From Chara braunii (taxonomy: Eukaryota; Streptophyta; Charophyceae; Charales; Characeae): DNA of 20,681 bases. Position numbers and translations under genes: made by a program. Location: NCBI GenBank assembly GCA_003427395.1, contig BFEA01000499.1, positions 696,162 to 716,842 of the forward strand, in the 5' to 3' direction. Below are positions 8,683 to 17,600 of the stretch, in pieces. Every line of letters begins with the position of its first letter. Position 1 is the first letter of the stretch. A model generated the notes under the pieces. The model was not told the origin of the DNA, ran no database searches, and saw only the letters and a list, made by a program, of their open reading frames with translations.

Positions 8683-9722
8683 CTAATCTGCAGGCAACTT
8701 TCCCTTGAGTTCTCTTTCATAGCCTGCAATCACTTGAGGTGCTGTTCGCTGGAGTTCTTCTCTAGTGAACCACCGATCTTCACTAGGATCAAGATGATGC
8801 CTGAATCTGACATGATATTGCATCCTTGGCTTGGAAGGACGGCCTCTGCCGGGAGGTTTAGGCACTGGCATCATTCGATGCTCCATGATTTTGTCGATGT
8901 CGACATTACCATCCATGGTTGGGGGCAGCATTGATCGTTTGGAGGGAAATTGTACAGTCTCTGCGAAAGGTGCCAGTTTTGAAGCGTGAAAGACTGGGTG
9001 TGTGCGTAGGTGAGGTGGGATGCGAGTCACATAGGAAGGTCCATCTATTTGATCCCCCACTATGTCTAGGACCTCCCAAGGACCGAAATATTGTGGCATT
9101 AACTTTCTACAAATTCCCAATTCCTGTCCTACTTCAGATGATTTAACCCATACCCATTCTCCTACCTGAAACTGAGATGGCCGTCTGTGCTTGTTCTCGG
9201 ATGCCACCATGGCATCTTGAGCTTTCTTAATGTGCTCTACAGCCTGTTGCAGCATGTGTTCATATTTGACAGTGAACTCTATGCTGCCGGGTGGTGCAGA
9301 TGGCTGAGTTTTTGGTGGTAGGAAATCTAAGGCGGTTCGAGGCTTCCAACCAAGATGCAGTTGGTTGGGAGTCTTGGTAGTAGTGCTATGTACAGCGTTG
9401 TTATACAAGTTGGTGATGAGAGGCAATTTCTTGTCCCAATCATCCTGACTTGGCTTAATGTAATGCCTCAGCATGTGCTGCACTACTCGGTTCATGTGTT
9501 CCGCCTGACCATTTGACTCAGGGTGATTCCTTGAAGTCATTTGCAATCTAGTACCCATCTGTTGGGCTGTGTTTTGCCACAGTTCGCTTGTAAAGCGAAC
9601 ATCCCTGTCGCTAACGATGGACTTGGGTAAACCAAAGTCCCGTACGTAGTTATCCATAAACAACCTGAGGACGTAGTCAGTTTTAGGAGTCTCTGGCATA
9701 GCGATTAGTCGTGCATACTTGG
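8683..9722 (-). pseudogene. Integrase catalytic core, GPY/F region and chromodomain (partial pol)
   Basis: The open frame 9699-8683 encodes the larger part of a Ty3/gypsy integrase. The second catalytic Asp is in IVSDRDVRFTS (about residue 32 from 9699) and the Glu in HPESNGQAEHMNRV (about residue 68). The GPY/F-type segment follows (FGPWEVLDIVGD through THPVFHASKLAPF). The C-terminal 60 or so residues (IMEHRMMPVPK..., MQYHVRFRHHLDPSEDRWF, VIAGYE) match a chromodomain layout, which may guide integration to modified chromatin. It is joined to the upstream integrase part only through a one-base frameshift in an A/T run at about 9723-9728. The stop codon lies near 8683, about 40 bases before the LTR. 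Confidence 0.85.
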
Positions 9723-9946
9723 AAAAAACGATTTACTATAACGAGGATGTGTCTTTTTCGACTTCTGCTGGTCACAAGAGTACCCCTGAAGTCCATGGAC
9801 ACACTTTGACCAAAACCTTTAGGAATCGGCAAGGGCTTGACTAGCCCAAGCGGAGCCTGAGTCCTAGGTTTGTCTTGTTGGCAAACCTGGCAGGTTTCAA
9901 CGTATCTCTTTGCATCTTGCATCATAGTGGGCCACCAGAATCTCTG
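9723..9946 (-). pseudogene. Integrase zinc-binding second half and start of catalytic core
   Basis: The minus-strand translation reads RFWWPTMMQDAKRYVETCQV then CQQDKPRTQAP, the Cys-Cys half of the HHCC zinc-binding domain. The first catalytic Asp lies in SVSMDFRGTL. The frame leaves the integrase phase at the homopolymer near 9723-9728, one base longer than expected. On its upstream side the domain is cut off by the inverted duplicate at 9947-10150, which removes the second conserved His region. Confidence 0.8.
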
Positions 9947-10150
9947 CAAGTATGCACGACTAATCGCTATGCCAGAGACTGCTAAAACTGACTACGTCCT
10001 CAGGTTATTTATGGATAACTGGGTGCGGGACTTTGGTTTACCCAAGTCCATCGTCAGCGACAGGGATGTTCGTTTGACAAGCGAACTATTGCAAAACACA
10101 GCCCAACAAATGGGTACTAGATTGCAAATGACTTCAGGGAATCACCCTGA
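9947..10150 (+). repeat. Inverted 204-bp duplicate of integrase sequence inside pol
   Basis: This segment is the reverse complement of 9518-9721 with no gaps and about 12 differences in 204 positions. On the plus strand it therefore encodes integrase core text (KSIVSDRDVRLTSELLQNTA), opposite to the rest of pol. It interrupts the integrase zinc-binding domain exactly between the first His part (10151-10387) and the Cys-Cys part (9723-9946). The mismatches suggest that it came from a sibling element or is not recent. Confidence 0.85.
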
Positions 10151-10387
10151 TTGCATCATGGCATTCACCTATAAACAAACTACGCAAAGACTCTCTATTT
10201 GGGACACACAGTCTTTTATTCCCAACCTTTTCAAAGAATAGCAAGCATTGACTAACCAACACAAACTCATCGGAGATAACTTTATCTTCAGCCTCCAGTT
10301 TGCAGATGATCTTAGACATAATTGTATCTTCTTGATAGGCTTCCACCATAGATCGAGTTACATCCTCGGATACTCCAAACTCAGTCA
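10151..10387 (-). pseudogene. Linker and first His of integrase zinc-binding domain
   Basis: The minus-strand frame reads TEFGVSEDVTRSMVEAYQED and later LCVPNRESLRSLFIGECHDA, the segment that normally joins RNase H to integrase and includes the first His of HHCC. The frame is out of phase with the RNase H part: it stops at TAG near 10386, about one base from the expected phase. On the other side it is cut by the inverted duplicate. Confidence 0.75.
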
Positions 10388-10966
10388 CTAGAGCGCCCAG
10401 ATATCTGCCCTACGCGATAGTGCATCAACCACTTTGTTGTACTCTCCCTTGATGGGGTCAAGTTGATAGTCATACATGTCTATCACTTGAATCCACCGCT
10501 TAAGGGCATCTAAGAGCACAGGCTGAGTCTTAATCCATCGCAATGTCTCATGGTAAGACCTTACATAGAAAAATCTGCTAAGGAGATAGTGCCTCCAATG
10601 GACCAGCGCTCTATAAAGGGCATAGAGCTCACGCTCATGTGTGGACCTGGCCAGTTTCCGAGATGGCATCTTCTTACTCATATACTTGGTCGGCCTCAAC
10701 TTCTTCCCCTCCTTTTGTGCCAAGATTGCGCCTATGCCATATTGGTTGGCGTCAGTGGTCACTATGAAAGGTTGATCATGGTCTGGAAGCTTGGGAACTT
10801 CATAGTGTGTCAAAGCATACTTCATTTGCTTCAAGGCTGCTTCACACTCTTCAGTCCACTCCCAAGGGGTGTCAAGGCGTGTGAGGTCATTTAGAGGGGA
10901 GGCTATAGTACAATAGTTTTTTACAAACGGTCTGTAATAGTTTGTCATCCCCAAGAATGACCTCAC
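10388..10966 (-). pseudogene. Reverse transcriptase C-terminus and RNase H (partial pol)
   Basis: The 192-residue frame starts with the connection segment VRSFLGMTNYYRPFVKN and runs into a Ty3/gypsy RNase H. Acidic residues are visible in VTTDANQYGIGAILAQ and STHERELYALYRAL. The third expected acidic residue is replaced by Tyr (RSYHETLRW where the family has an Asp before HETL). The last Asp is in VVDALSRRAD. A TAG interrupts the frame just before 10966, so the ORF start there is not a real start. An RNase H product would probably be inactive. Confidence 0.85.
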
Positions 10967-11263
10967 CTAAGTCACAGACTGAGGTTTGGGGCAGTCACAT
11001 ATGCTGGCCACTTTAGCATCACCAGGACTCAATCCATCCGCGGAAATCTCATGACCCAGGTACAAGATCTTGGTGAGACCGTTCTCGCATTTTCTCCAAG
11101 TTGATTTTGTACTGGTGCTGTCTTAGGAGACCTAGCACCGTTTTCACGTGCTTAGCGTGCCTCTACAATCTTACTAAAGATAAGAATGTCGTTGAGGTAC
11201 ACAATGATAAACTTGTCCAAGTACTCATGAAAGATCCGATTCATTGCGTGTTGGAAACCATAT
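10967..11263 (-). pseudogene. Truncated reverse transcriptase palm/thumb remnant
   Basis: Minus-strand text directly next to the LTR reads GFQHAMNRIFHEYLDKFIIV then YLNDILIFSK. The Y-x-D-D catalytic box is changed to YLND. Upstream fingers and the first catalytic Asp are missing because the LTR joins here. A frameshift occurs after IVEAR (near 11150). A shifted frame then continues through LRQHQYKINLEK and GLSPGDAKVASICDCPKPQS to the TAG near 10966. Confidence 0.85.
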
Positions 11264-12241
11264 TGCAAGGAAAATGAGCAACAACGAGATGACAATATCC
11301 AGATTGCACAATCACATTGAAAGCCAAAAAGTTTCACAGTGTCCAGAAAGCAGCATTGCACCAATATAACACCAATGGGGAATCGTAACACTGAAAACCA
11401 AATGTCAATGAGAGCTTGCTCGCGCCACCACTTACATAAGTGTCCAGGTCCTTCTCCCTACTTTGCGCTCGACGCCCAACCTACTCCCTACACAGCTACT
11501 ATCTGCCTACTAATGAACAACGCAACTGTTGACGTCAGCAGCCAACCAAGTACTTGAAGATGTCGACCAATGCAGACCATCGCCAATACCATGTATGTGT
11601 CCTCACATCATCATCCCTCTCTCTCTCTCCCTCGACTTTCACCCACGTCTTCCCTCTGGACACCCGAAGACCACCCGTGCGCCTCACTGTAGTCCAAGCC
11701 CCAACCAACTATGGAGGTTGGGCTATGGCGCTGCCCTCAGCAACGCCCTTCTTCTCGCACGACCGCACGCGCACAACACCTTGCCCTTAGCGCACAACAG
11801 CACACGAGCCTACGCTCCAGCAGCGCTGCCGCACAAACTGGCAAGTGTCTGAATGAGCCTATAGGCAGCGAGCTCTTTCCTATATGGAAAGAGTCTGCCT
11901 GCCGCGACGGCCTGGCTGGGATGGGCCTGTGCCCAGAAGCTTTCGTTAGGCGCTAGGAGACTGTGCCTCTGCTACAACTTTTGGGCCTTGTTCAGTTAGG
12001 CTCCCCAACTGTCTGTGTATGTTGCTGTGATTCCTGCCCAGGGCCTGAATGTTAGAAAAGGCTTGGAAGGCCGAAGAAAGTCTTTGCTGCTCGGGCCCAA
12101 CTGGCGTGACACAACTGCCTGGACCCCAAATACGATATTGATAGCAATGGGCCTCTGGTGATTTGTTAGGCCCACCTTCGCTTAGGGCGGGCACATCTGT
12201 ATCAGGGCCCCTTAGGCCTGATGAGGAACCAGATCCTCGCA
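11264..12241 (-). repeat. 5' LTR of the chromovirus (element on minus strand)
   Basis: About 978 bp, the partner of 7656-8642. It ends abruptly against reverse transcriptase coding sequence at 11263 with no primer-binding site. The right flank is CGTC (12242-12245), matching the left target duplication. The CTCTTTCC/GGAAAGAG hairpin is conserved at about 11872-11892. Confidence 0.9.
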
Positions 12242-12245
12242 CGTC

Positions 12246-12600
12246 ACGGTACCAAACCGAAGTTTGTCACGAGACAAGAAATCAAAAACCCTAAATGTCG
12301 ACCATGGAAAATGTACAACGATGGAACCAAAATGCCCCGGAACCATACCAAAATGTCGTGGAACCAAACCAAAATCTCCCTTAACCAAACTGAAATATCT
12401 CGGAACCAAACCAAGACACGTCACGATATCGAACCAAAATTGTCACAAGACAAAAAGTTAATACTCGAAGGGATGAAACCGAAATGTCCCGGAACCAAAC
12501 CAACCAACATTGTCCCGGCGGGAACCGAACCATCATTGTCCCGACCGGAACCAAAGCAAAATGCCCCCGAACCAAACCAAAATGTCCTGAAACGGTGTGA
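12246..12600. repeat. Minisatellite of ~20-bp ACCAAACCAAAATGTCCCGG-type units (right part)
   Basis: Degenerate units alternate GGAACCAAACCAAAAT with TGTCCCGG or TGTCACGAGAC. This is the continuation of the array at 7570-7655 beyond the inserted retrotransposon. Reading frames across it (Lys/Pro/Asn-rich) have no domain. Confidence 0.7.
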
Positions 12601-13066
12601 AAGGAAGGGTACGGTTGCTCGCCGATGAAAGTGGTAAACTCATTGTTGAACAACCGATGAAAGTGGTAAACTCAAAGTGGTAAACTCATTGGTGTGTAAG
12701 ACAAGTCATTTCTGACCTTCCCAACAGTGCTCATACTGATAGGGAAATACCCCTTTACCAATAAATCTTGAGAGTTCTTTTAGTGAATCACCAGTTAGCA
12801 TTCTTGATAGAATCTCTCACCCTCGGACTCGTTCTCTTCTTTCTTAGTTCTTCAGGGACATCTAGGGCTTATATGGCATATCTGTGATCAAGCCTGATCC
12901 TCTCCAATAGGTAATGTCACCTTATTACTTCACTATATGCGGGAAAGTCCTAAGCTGTTTATTGAATGAATTTCAATTAATATGCGATGGATAATCTGCA
13001 GGAAACCAACACATGTCTGTGTAGGAGGATCCTACGAGACTATATTGGAAGAGTCTGAAGAAAAAA
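12601..13066. other. Unassigned DNA with a short local repeat
   Basis: GATGAAAGTGGTAAACTCA occurs at about 12624 and again at about 12657, with a third partial copy at about 12675-12691. The rest, to 13066, has no recognised gene or repeat. Confidence 0.4.
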
Positions 13067-13345
13067 CAGAGTCAATAATTCACATTCTGTACTATGTATG
13101 ATAAAACAGTCCTGGAACCAGACCAAAATACATCACGGTACCCAACCAAACAAAATATGTCATGAGACATAAGACCCCAAAATGTTTGAACAAAAAACAA
13201 AGTAAAAAAATTCACATTTTGTACTATGTATGATGAAACAGTCGCAGAACCAGACCAAAATACGTCACGGTACCAACCAAAATATGTCACGGGGCACAAA
13301 ACCTCACAATGTCATGGGACCAAACCGTCCCGATAATGTCGCGAG
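13067..13345. repeat. 132-bp tandem duplication within the minisatellite family
   Basis: The block starting TTCACATTCTGTACTATG at about 13080 recurs at about 13212 (TTCACATTTTGTACTATG), a period of 132. Both copies contain ACCAGACCAAAATAC followed by TCACGGTACC and an ATATGTCA motif, the same words as the 12246-12600 minisatellite. Confidence 0.65.
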
Positions 13346-13620
13346 ACAAAACCCAAATTGTAATCAGTGTCTGGTCACTTGTGGTTATCCGTCCCGGTAG
13401 ACTATGGGGACCCCGGCCCCGAATTAGCCCACTATTATAAGGGACGCACAAGTGGTTAACGGGGACCCCCGCTTTCAGCTCCTGACTTACAGGTCCAAAA
13501 TTGAAATGAGGGTTTGCGTCCGTGAACCGCCTCTCAGGGAGGCTGGGCCCGTTTCCCAGCATGTGTTGCTACCCACAAATAGACTGGAGCCTTGTAAAAA
13601 AAAAAAAAAAAAAAAAAAAA
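13346..13620 (+). repeat. Poly(A)-ended retroposon fragment, family 2 copy 2
   Basis: The 3' part (GGCTGGGCCCGTTTCCCAGC, then TGTTGCTACCCACAAATAGA and TGGAGCCTTGT) ends in 25 A (13596-13620) and parallels 4097-4183. The sequence upstream, from about 13370, may be the body of the same element. No tRNA-like A and B box pair was convincing, so SINE status is unproven. Confidence 0.55.
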
Positions 13621-13685
13621 GTCGCTGGTCCCAAAGAGCACATAAAGACCTGTTCTTTGGGACATCCGCTAAAATTGGAAAGATG

Positions 13686-13964
13686 GGGCCTCGCTGCACT
13701 ACACAACACTCTACATGCAGTTGGACACCTTTTTGGACCAGGTGCATTCGGACGAGTCCAACATTTTTAATGTATTTGGTCCAGAAAGTGTCCAAATGCA
13801 AGAAGAGTGTTGTGTTGTGGAGCGAGGCCCATAAACAGAAGATGAGCATGCCCCCTGCACTTTCATAATGTATCTGGTCCAGAAAGCGTCCAAATGCAAG
13901 AAGAGTGTTGTGTAGTGGAGCTAGGCCCATACACACAAGATTAGCATGGCACCTGCACTTTCAA
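13686..13964. repeat. Foldback with ~62-bp arms plus a 98-bp tandem copy of one arm
   Basis: The left arm (13686-13748) begins GGGCCTCGCTGCACTACACA. The right arm (13769-13830) is its approximate reverse complement, ending GAGCGAGGCCC, with a 20-nt loop. The right-arm unit, from AATGTATTTGGTCC, is repeated head to tail at 13867-13964 with period 98. A related fragment (GGGCCTCGCTACACAA) lies at about 20102-20117. No coding function is seen. A foldback transposon or an inverted-repeat RNA locus would both fit. Confidence 0.6.
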
Positions 13965-14039
13965 GGATAACACACATAAATCCAGAAATGGTATGCGTGT
14001 CATCCCTTCACTTCAACACACGTTTTTTTCGGAGGCAAC

Positions 14040-14310
14040 GACCACAAGGTAAACACAAAGATCACCTGGGACGGTAGGGGCAAAGCGAGAATAAAGAAGG
14101 CCAGGGGAAAGTTGGCAAGTTCCGGGACACTTTGCAAAGATGGACAGTACCTGGTAGGGGTATTTTGCAAAGTTGGTAGGTACAACCACGCCAGGGGTAT
14201 TCTGCAAAACATTTTTTGTATCAGAGTGGTATTCCACTCTACCCACATCTTTTAGGGGCATTTTGGAATATATCTCAACGTATAGGGCTATTTCGCAAAC
14301 TATCCCCCCC
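14040..14310. repeat. Degenerate GGGGTATTTTGCAAA-type repeats
   Basis: Related words recur at irregular spacing: GACACTTTGCAAAG, GGGGTATTTTGCAAAG, GGGGTATTCTGCAAAAC, GGGGCATTTTGGAATA and GGGCTATTTCGCAAAC. A similar word in reverse (CAAAATAACCCC) occurs in the 214-bp repeat that follows at 14367, so the two may share an origin. Confidence 0.5.
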
Positions 14311-14366
14311 CCCAAAAAAAACGAGACCAAACGAAAAAAAAATAAAAATCTAACAAAAGTTTGCGG

Positions 14367-14580
14367 TGTCGAGCGCATCGGCTCCCGCCGTTTTTGTAAA
14401 GGCGAGAGCCCTCCCGACCATGTCACGCAGGAGTATAACAAAAATAAAAGGAGAGACAACTTGGGAACGATGCAAAATAACCCCACGAACCGCCAAGGCG
14501 GTCGCGGTCGCATCACTCCTTCGCCGCTCTAGCCGGGTGCGCCAACTGCACATCCCGCGGTCCCCTACGACAGGATAGGT
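14367..14580 (+). repeat. Single copy of the 214-bp repeat that forms the 19.6-kb palindrome
   Basis: From TGTCGAGCGCATCGG to CCTACGACAGGATAGGT this matches the arms of the palindrome at 19574-19984. In particular it matches the minus-strand copy (19984 back through the spacer at 19769), including the spacer itself. It differs from the arms at a modest number of positions. Short frames are open on both strands (for example MSRRSITKIKGETTW), but shared open frames in recent copies are not evidence of a gene. Confidence 0.8.
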
Positions 14581-15530
14581 TCCCGTAGAGCATAAGCTTC
14601 CTTCCCTAGGGGGTTGTCACCACCCTGAGGGGCGTATCCCTACCGAGCTACTGACCCACATGCGAAAGCTTTTAAATGCAATTGCAGAGGTAGGTCAGCC
14701 GAGGGCGTTTGCTCGTTCGCTGTAGTTTAGATACGCTTGGGTAACGCCAAGCGAACCCGAACGTCGCCCGTCCCTTAGGGCGCTGATCTCCTAAGTACAA
14801 AGCAGACGTCGGTCGACTAGGACGGTCTCAACCAAGCGTGAAACCCAATTCATCCTAGTACCTTAGATACACATCCGAAAGAAAATTATTAACCATATAT
14901 TATTCCATCAAAAGAAATCGACCGTAGTCGACAGAAACATACCCAATCTGAAATGATAACTAAAAAAAAAATAAAATTTTTTTGAATCATCATACAATAT
15001 ATTTAATAACACAAGTTCAAAATAAATCTGACCACCTCGGGTCGAATTCCACAAATATCATACAGCCGCCAACGAGGAGTTGACTTTCAATAATAACCTT
15101 AATGCAGCCGACAAGGTAGTCGGCTGCCCTAGATTTGACTTGATGAGACGCGTTGCCAAAGTCACTCATTTCACCTTACCGCTGACCTAAAATTAATACA
15201 CTCACACGCCTCCATGCATTCCCAATCTTATTGGATGACAGACTGTTTTGCGGACGATGCTTGTTCAGATGCATTGCTTGAAGCGTTGCATGCCTCTCCC
15301 TCTAGGAAGCGGTCTGGGTACTCCTCGTTCGAGCACAAGACTCGAATTTCAGAAGTCGGGCCGTCTCCACCGAATCGACGAAGTACCCCCCCGTAGAACG
15401 GTCCACTCTGGGTCGATAACAGGGTCGACTCCTGAAGCAACGAACCCCCGCCCCAGATGCTTCCTAGAGGTAGACGATGTGCCCATTGTAAGTAACTTTT
15501 AGCTATCCGCACTTCTTCTAAGTTGAAGGT
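14581..15530. other. Unidentified DNA, possibly organelle-derived
   Basis: No gene is recognised on either strand. The texture (long moderate-GC stretch, CGAAC/GTCGAC-rich words, few microsatellites) reminds me of plant mitochondrial intergenic DNA, which is inference only. It contains a perfect 9-bp hairpin GCAGCCGAC/GTCGGCTGC at 15104-15127 with a 6-nt loop. It also contains an interrupted inverted pair, GTCGACTAGGACGGTC near 14812 and GACCGTAGTCGAC near 14921. Confidence 0.25.
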
Positions 15531-16020
15531 AACTTGGACGAAAAAAAATCGAAGGAGATAGAAAATGAGAAACATTTGGACAGGTATAGGCAGATAGGGT
15601 CATTTGGAATAGAACGGGTCAATCCTCGGGAAAAACCCAAATCCGTTTGGCCTTTTCTGCTTTCTTTCAATTGGATTCGTTTTACGGCATGCACTGAATT
15701 AATATTTTTCAGGACACAAGTCCTTTTAACAAGCAGGCAGGCGAAAAGTAGAAAGGGGACAATCCTTTCCTTCATCACAAATAGGCATAATCAATCCTCC
15801 TTTGCAAGCATCCTTCTACCTACCTGCGCAACATGCAAAGACAACAAGTTCAAGAGAAACCAATGCAATCCCATACTCAAGTTAGACCTCGCCATTCACA
15901 TGCAAACACACATTTCCTTTGCCTTTCCAATGAACATTCGATTGAACAGGGTCAAGCAAAGTGTGGGTTCACACAGAAGTGAAGATAAGTCTGAATCATT
16001 CAACTGACCTTGAGTGAAGT
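15531..16020. other. Unassigned DNA
   Basis: An open frame of 157 codons (15534-16007) has ordinary composition but no motif I recognise, and no splice or promoter signals support it. I see no repeat family or RNA gene here. Confidence 0.25.
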
Positions 16021-17130
16021 TTGGTCCGGCTTGCTCAAGAAAGCTGGGTAATATTTCAATAAGAAGAAAATAATCGCCGTTGAATACGAAAATATGTGGC
16101 TTACATGAAAATACGCGGCTCACAACCTCACAGGTTGTGGCCTTTCTCCTGAGCCACGGTCCACGTCCTCCTCAAGAGTCCACAAGGACACTAAGCGGGC
16201 ACCCACAAGGACCGAAGCGATATAACCCTCGAGGAGGGTGTTCTCACCTATAAGTCCCACGTGGTCCCATTACAGTCCCAGCGACATCTCGTCCACCAAG
16301 GACAGTCCCAATCAACCGTAAATCCTCACTGCCTCAAATCACCACGCTCGCTCACAAATAGCCACACCAACATGTAAGTCCCGATCACAACAACCAGTCC
16401 ACCTAGTCCCAAAATGGTCCCAGATGGTCCCAATGTCGCCCCACACCATCTCCCGCAATTCCAGATGGTCCAAAACTCAAAAGCGCTTGCTCTGCGTGCC
16501 ATAAAAAAAAATAAAGGTGGCTCTGGCTGAAAATCGCATGTGCCGCGAGACCCAAAAAATTAAAGATGTACTTTAGGCGCAAACCGCAAGTGCCAAAACT
16601 CCAATAGCCACTGCCGCGAGCACTCACTCCGTCCTCTCTTCGATGCCGCCGGTCCACGCACCACTGCCGCACAGACCCAATCGTGCACCACTGCCAGTCC
16701 ATCCTCCATGCCACATTGAAATCCACCATAGCCGTTGCGCACCACAAAAAGAACAACGGAGGACCACGGCTCGTCTCGCCATCAAAACCGGTACCACAAC
16801 TTTTATGCGACACCACCACCTGATCACACTTCCAAATTACTAATTCACCGCACCGCAAAAATCTGGCATACTGCCCCTCAGAAAAAAAATCGTCAACGTG
16901 CCGCCAACCAGACGACATTCCCCTACGCAAAAAAATATCAATGCCGCCGCCAATTTCGTCAGCATGATCCCACTGACTACACTGCCGTTGCCACGTTGCT
17001 GATCGAGCAGCGCCTCCCCATACTCACATTAAAAAAACAGCTGCTCCGCGCATCAATTCCGGCAGCACCTTCCCTTAGGAAGGTCTCGATGCCGCGGCGG
17101 CAGTTCGGCAGCTCAATCCCACTAACATAG
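16021..17130. other. Repeat-like DNA without recognised genes
   Basis: Contains an 8-bp hairpin CACAACCT/AGGTTGTG (16121-16139) and several GGTCCCA words at about 16250-16480. The minus-strand text has the look of a retrotransposon LTR or untranslated region, but no ends, primer site or coding domain were found. Confidence 0.25.
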
Positions 17131-17600
17131 GTGCCGCTTGCTGCGCCGTCCAGGGACGCAGTTTTACCGCTATTGCACCAGCCCACACACACAGCACATG
17201 CACAAGGGTGGGGCAAAAAGCTCCCAGCCCCCAGCTGCCTCCCTTCTCCTCCTCCAACTCCTTGCAGACCTCCACTCCACCAGCAGCACCTCCACCGGCA
17301 GCACCGCCCTTCTCCAGCAGCATGCAGCAGCCAGCCAACATTCACTCAAGTGAATGCCCCAGCAACACTGCCACAATTGTGAGGCTGCTGGGTGGAGTGC
17401 TGGCTTTTATAGCCAGTCGAAGGCATGTGGGCAGCTGCTTTGCCCACAGCCAGGCAAAATTTGTCAGTGCTCCTGGCCCTTGATCTAAATCAATGGTCAG
17501 GAGCTAGGAGCCTTGGGTTTCCCCTGGGGGGACCAAGGTCATCAACCTCTAGGAGTACCTGGCCGTTTTCCCAGGCCAGGTGCTCCTGGAAATGGCTGTA
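17131..17600 (-). promoter_or_regulatory. Candidate minus-strand promoter in LTR-like DNA
   Basis: On the minus strand a GGCTATAAAAGCC box spans about 17402-17414. Upstream of it on that strand (17415-17600) are hairpins, including a 14-bp stem at 17551-17587 (AGGAGTACCTGGCC with GGCCAGGTGCTCCT, one mismatch). Downstream is a CAG/CTG-rich leader with a palindrome CATTCACTCAAGTGAATG (17339-17356). This resembles the U3-TATA-R layout of a solo or broken LTR. No paired LTR or coding region is present in the window. Confidence 0.3.

Larger units (their letters stand above)
7656..12241 (-). mobile_element. Decayed Ty3/gypsy chromovirus, internally deleted
   Basis: Two direct repeats (7656-8642 and 11264-12241) start TG and end CA and enclose minus-strand pol remnants in the Ty3/gypsy order reverse transcriptase, RNase H, integrase. 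A 4-bp duplication (CGTC; 5 bp, ACGTC, if the LTR-end A is counted) flanks the element. A polypurine tract on the minus strand (complement of 8643-8656) abuts the downstream LTR. The internal region is only about 2.6 kb: gag, protease, primer-binding site and the first part of reverse transcriptase are absent. Integrase ends in a chromodomain-like segment, which places it among chromoviruses. It cannot be autonomous. Confidence 0.9.

Noticed and set aside
12218-12225. CTGATGAG motif as a second hammerhead core
   Set aside because: No GAAA follows a helix II and there is no matching helix III. The paralogous LTR has CTGCCGAG at the same place.
13487-13936. 149-codon minus-strand frame
   Set aside because: Reads through a poly(A) tract (Phe run) and the foldback repeat. 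No domain.
15534-16007. 157-codon plus-strand frame
   Set aside because: Ordinary composition but no recognisable motif, promoter or splice context. Left as unassigned DNA.
16403-17130. Minus- and plus-strand frames of 130-175 codons
   Set aside because: Overlapping frames on opposite strands in GC-rich repeat-like DNA without conserved motifs.
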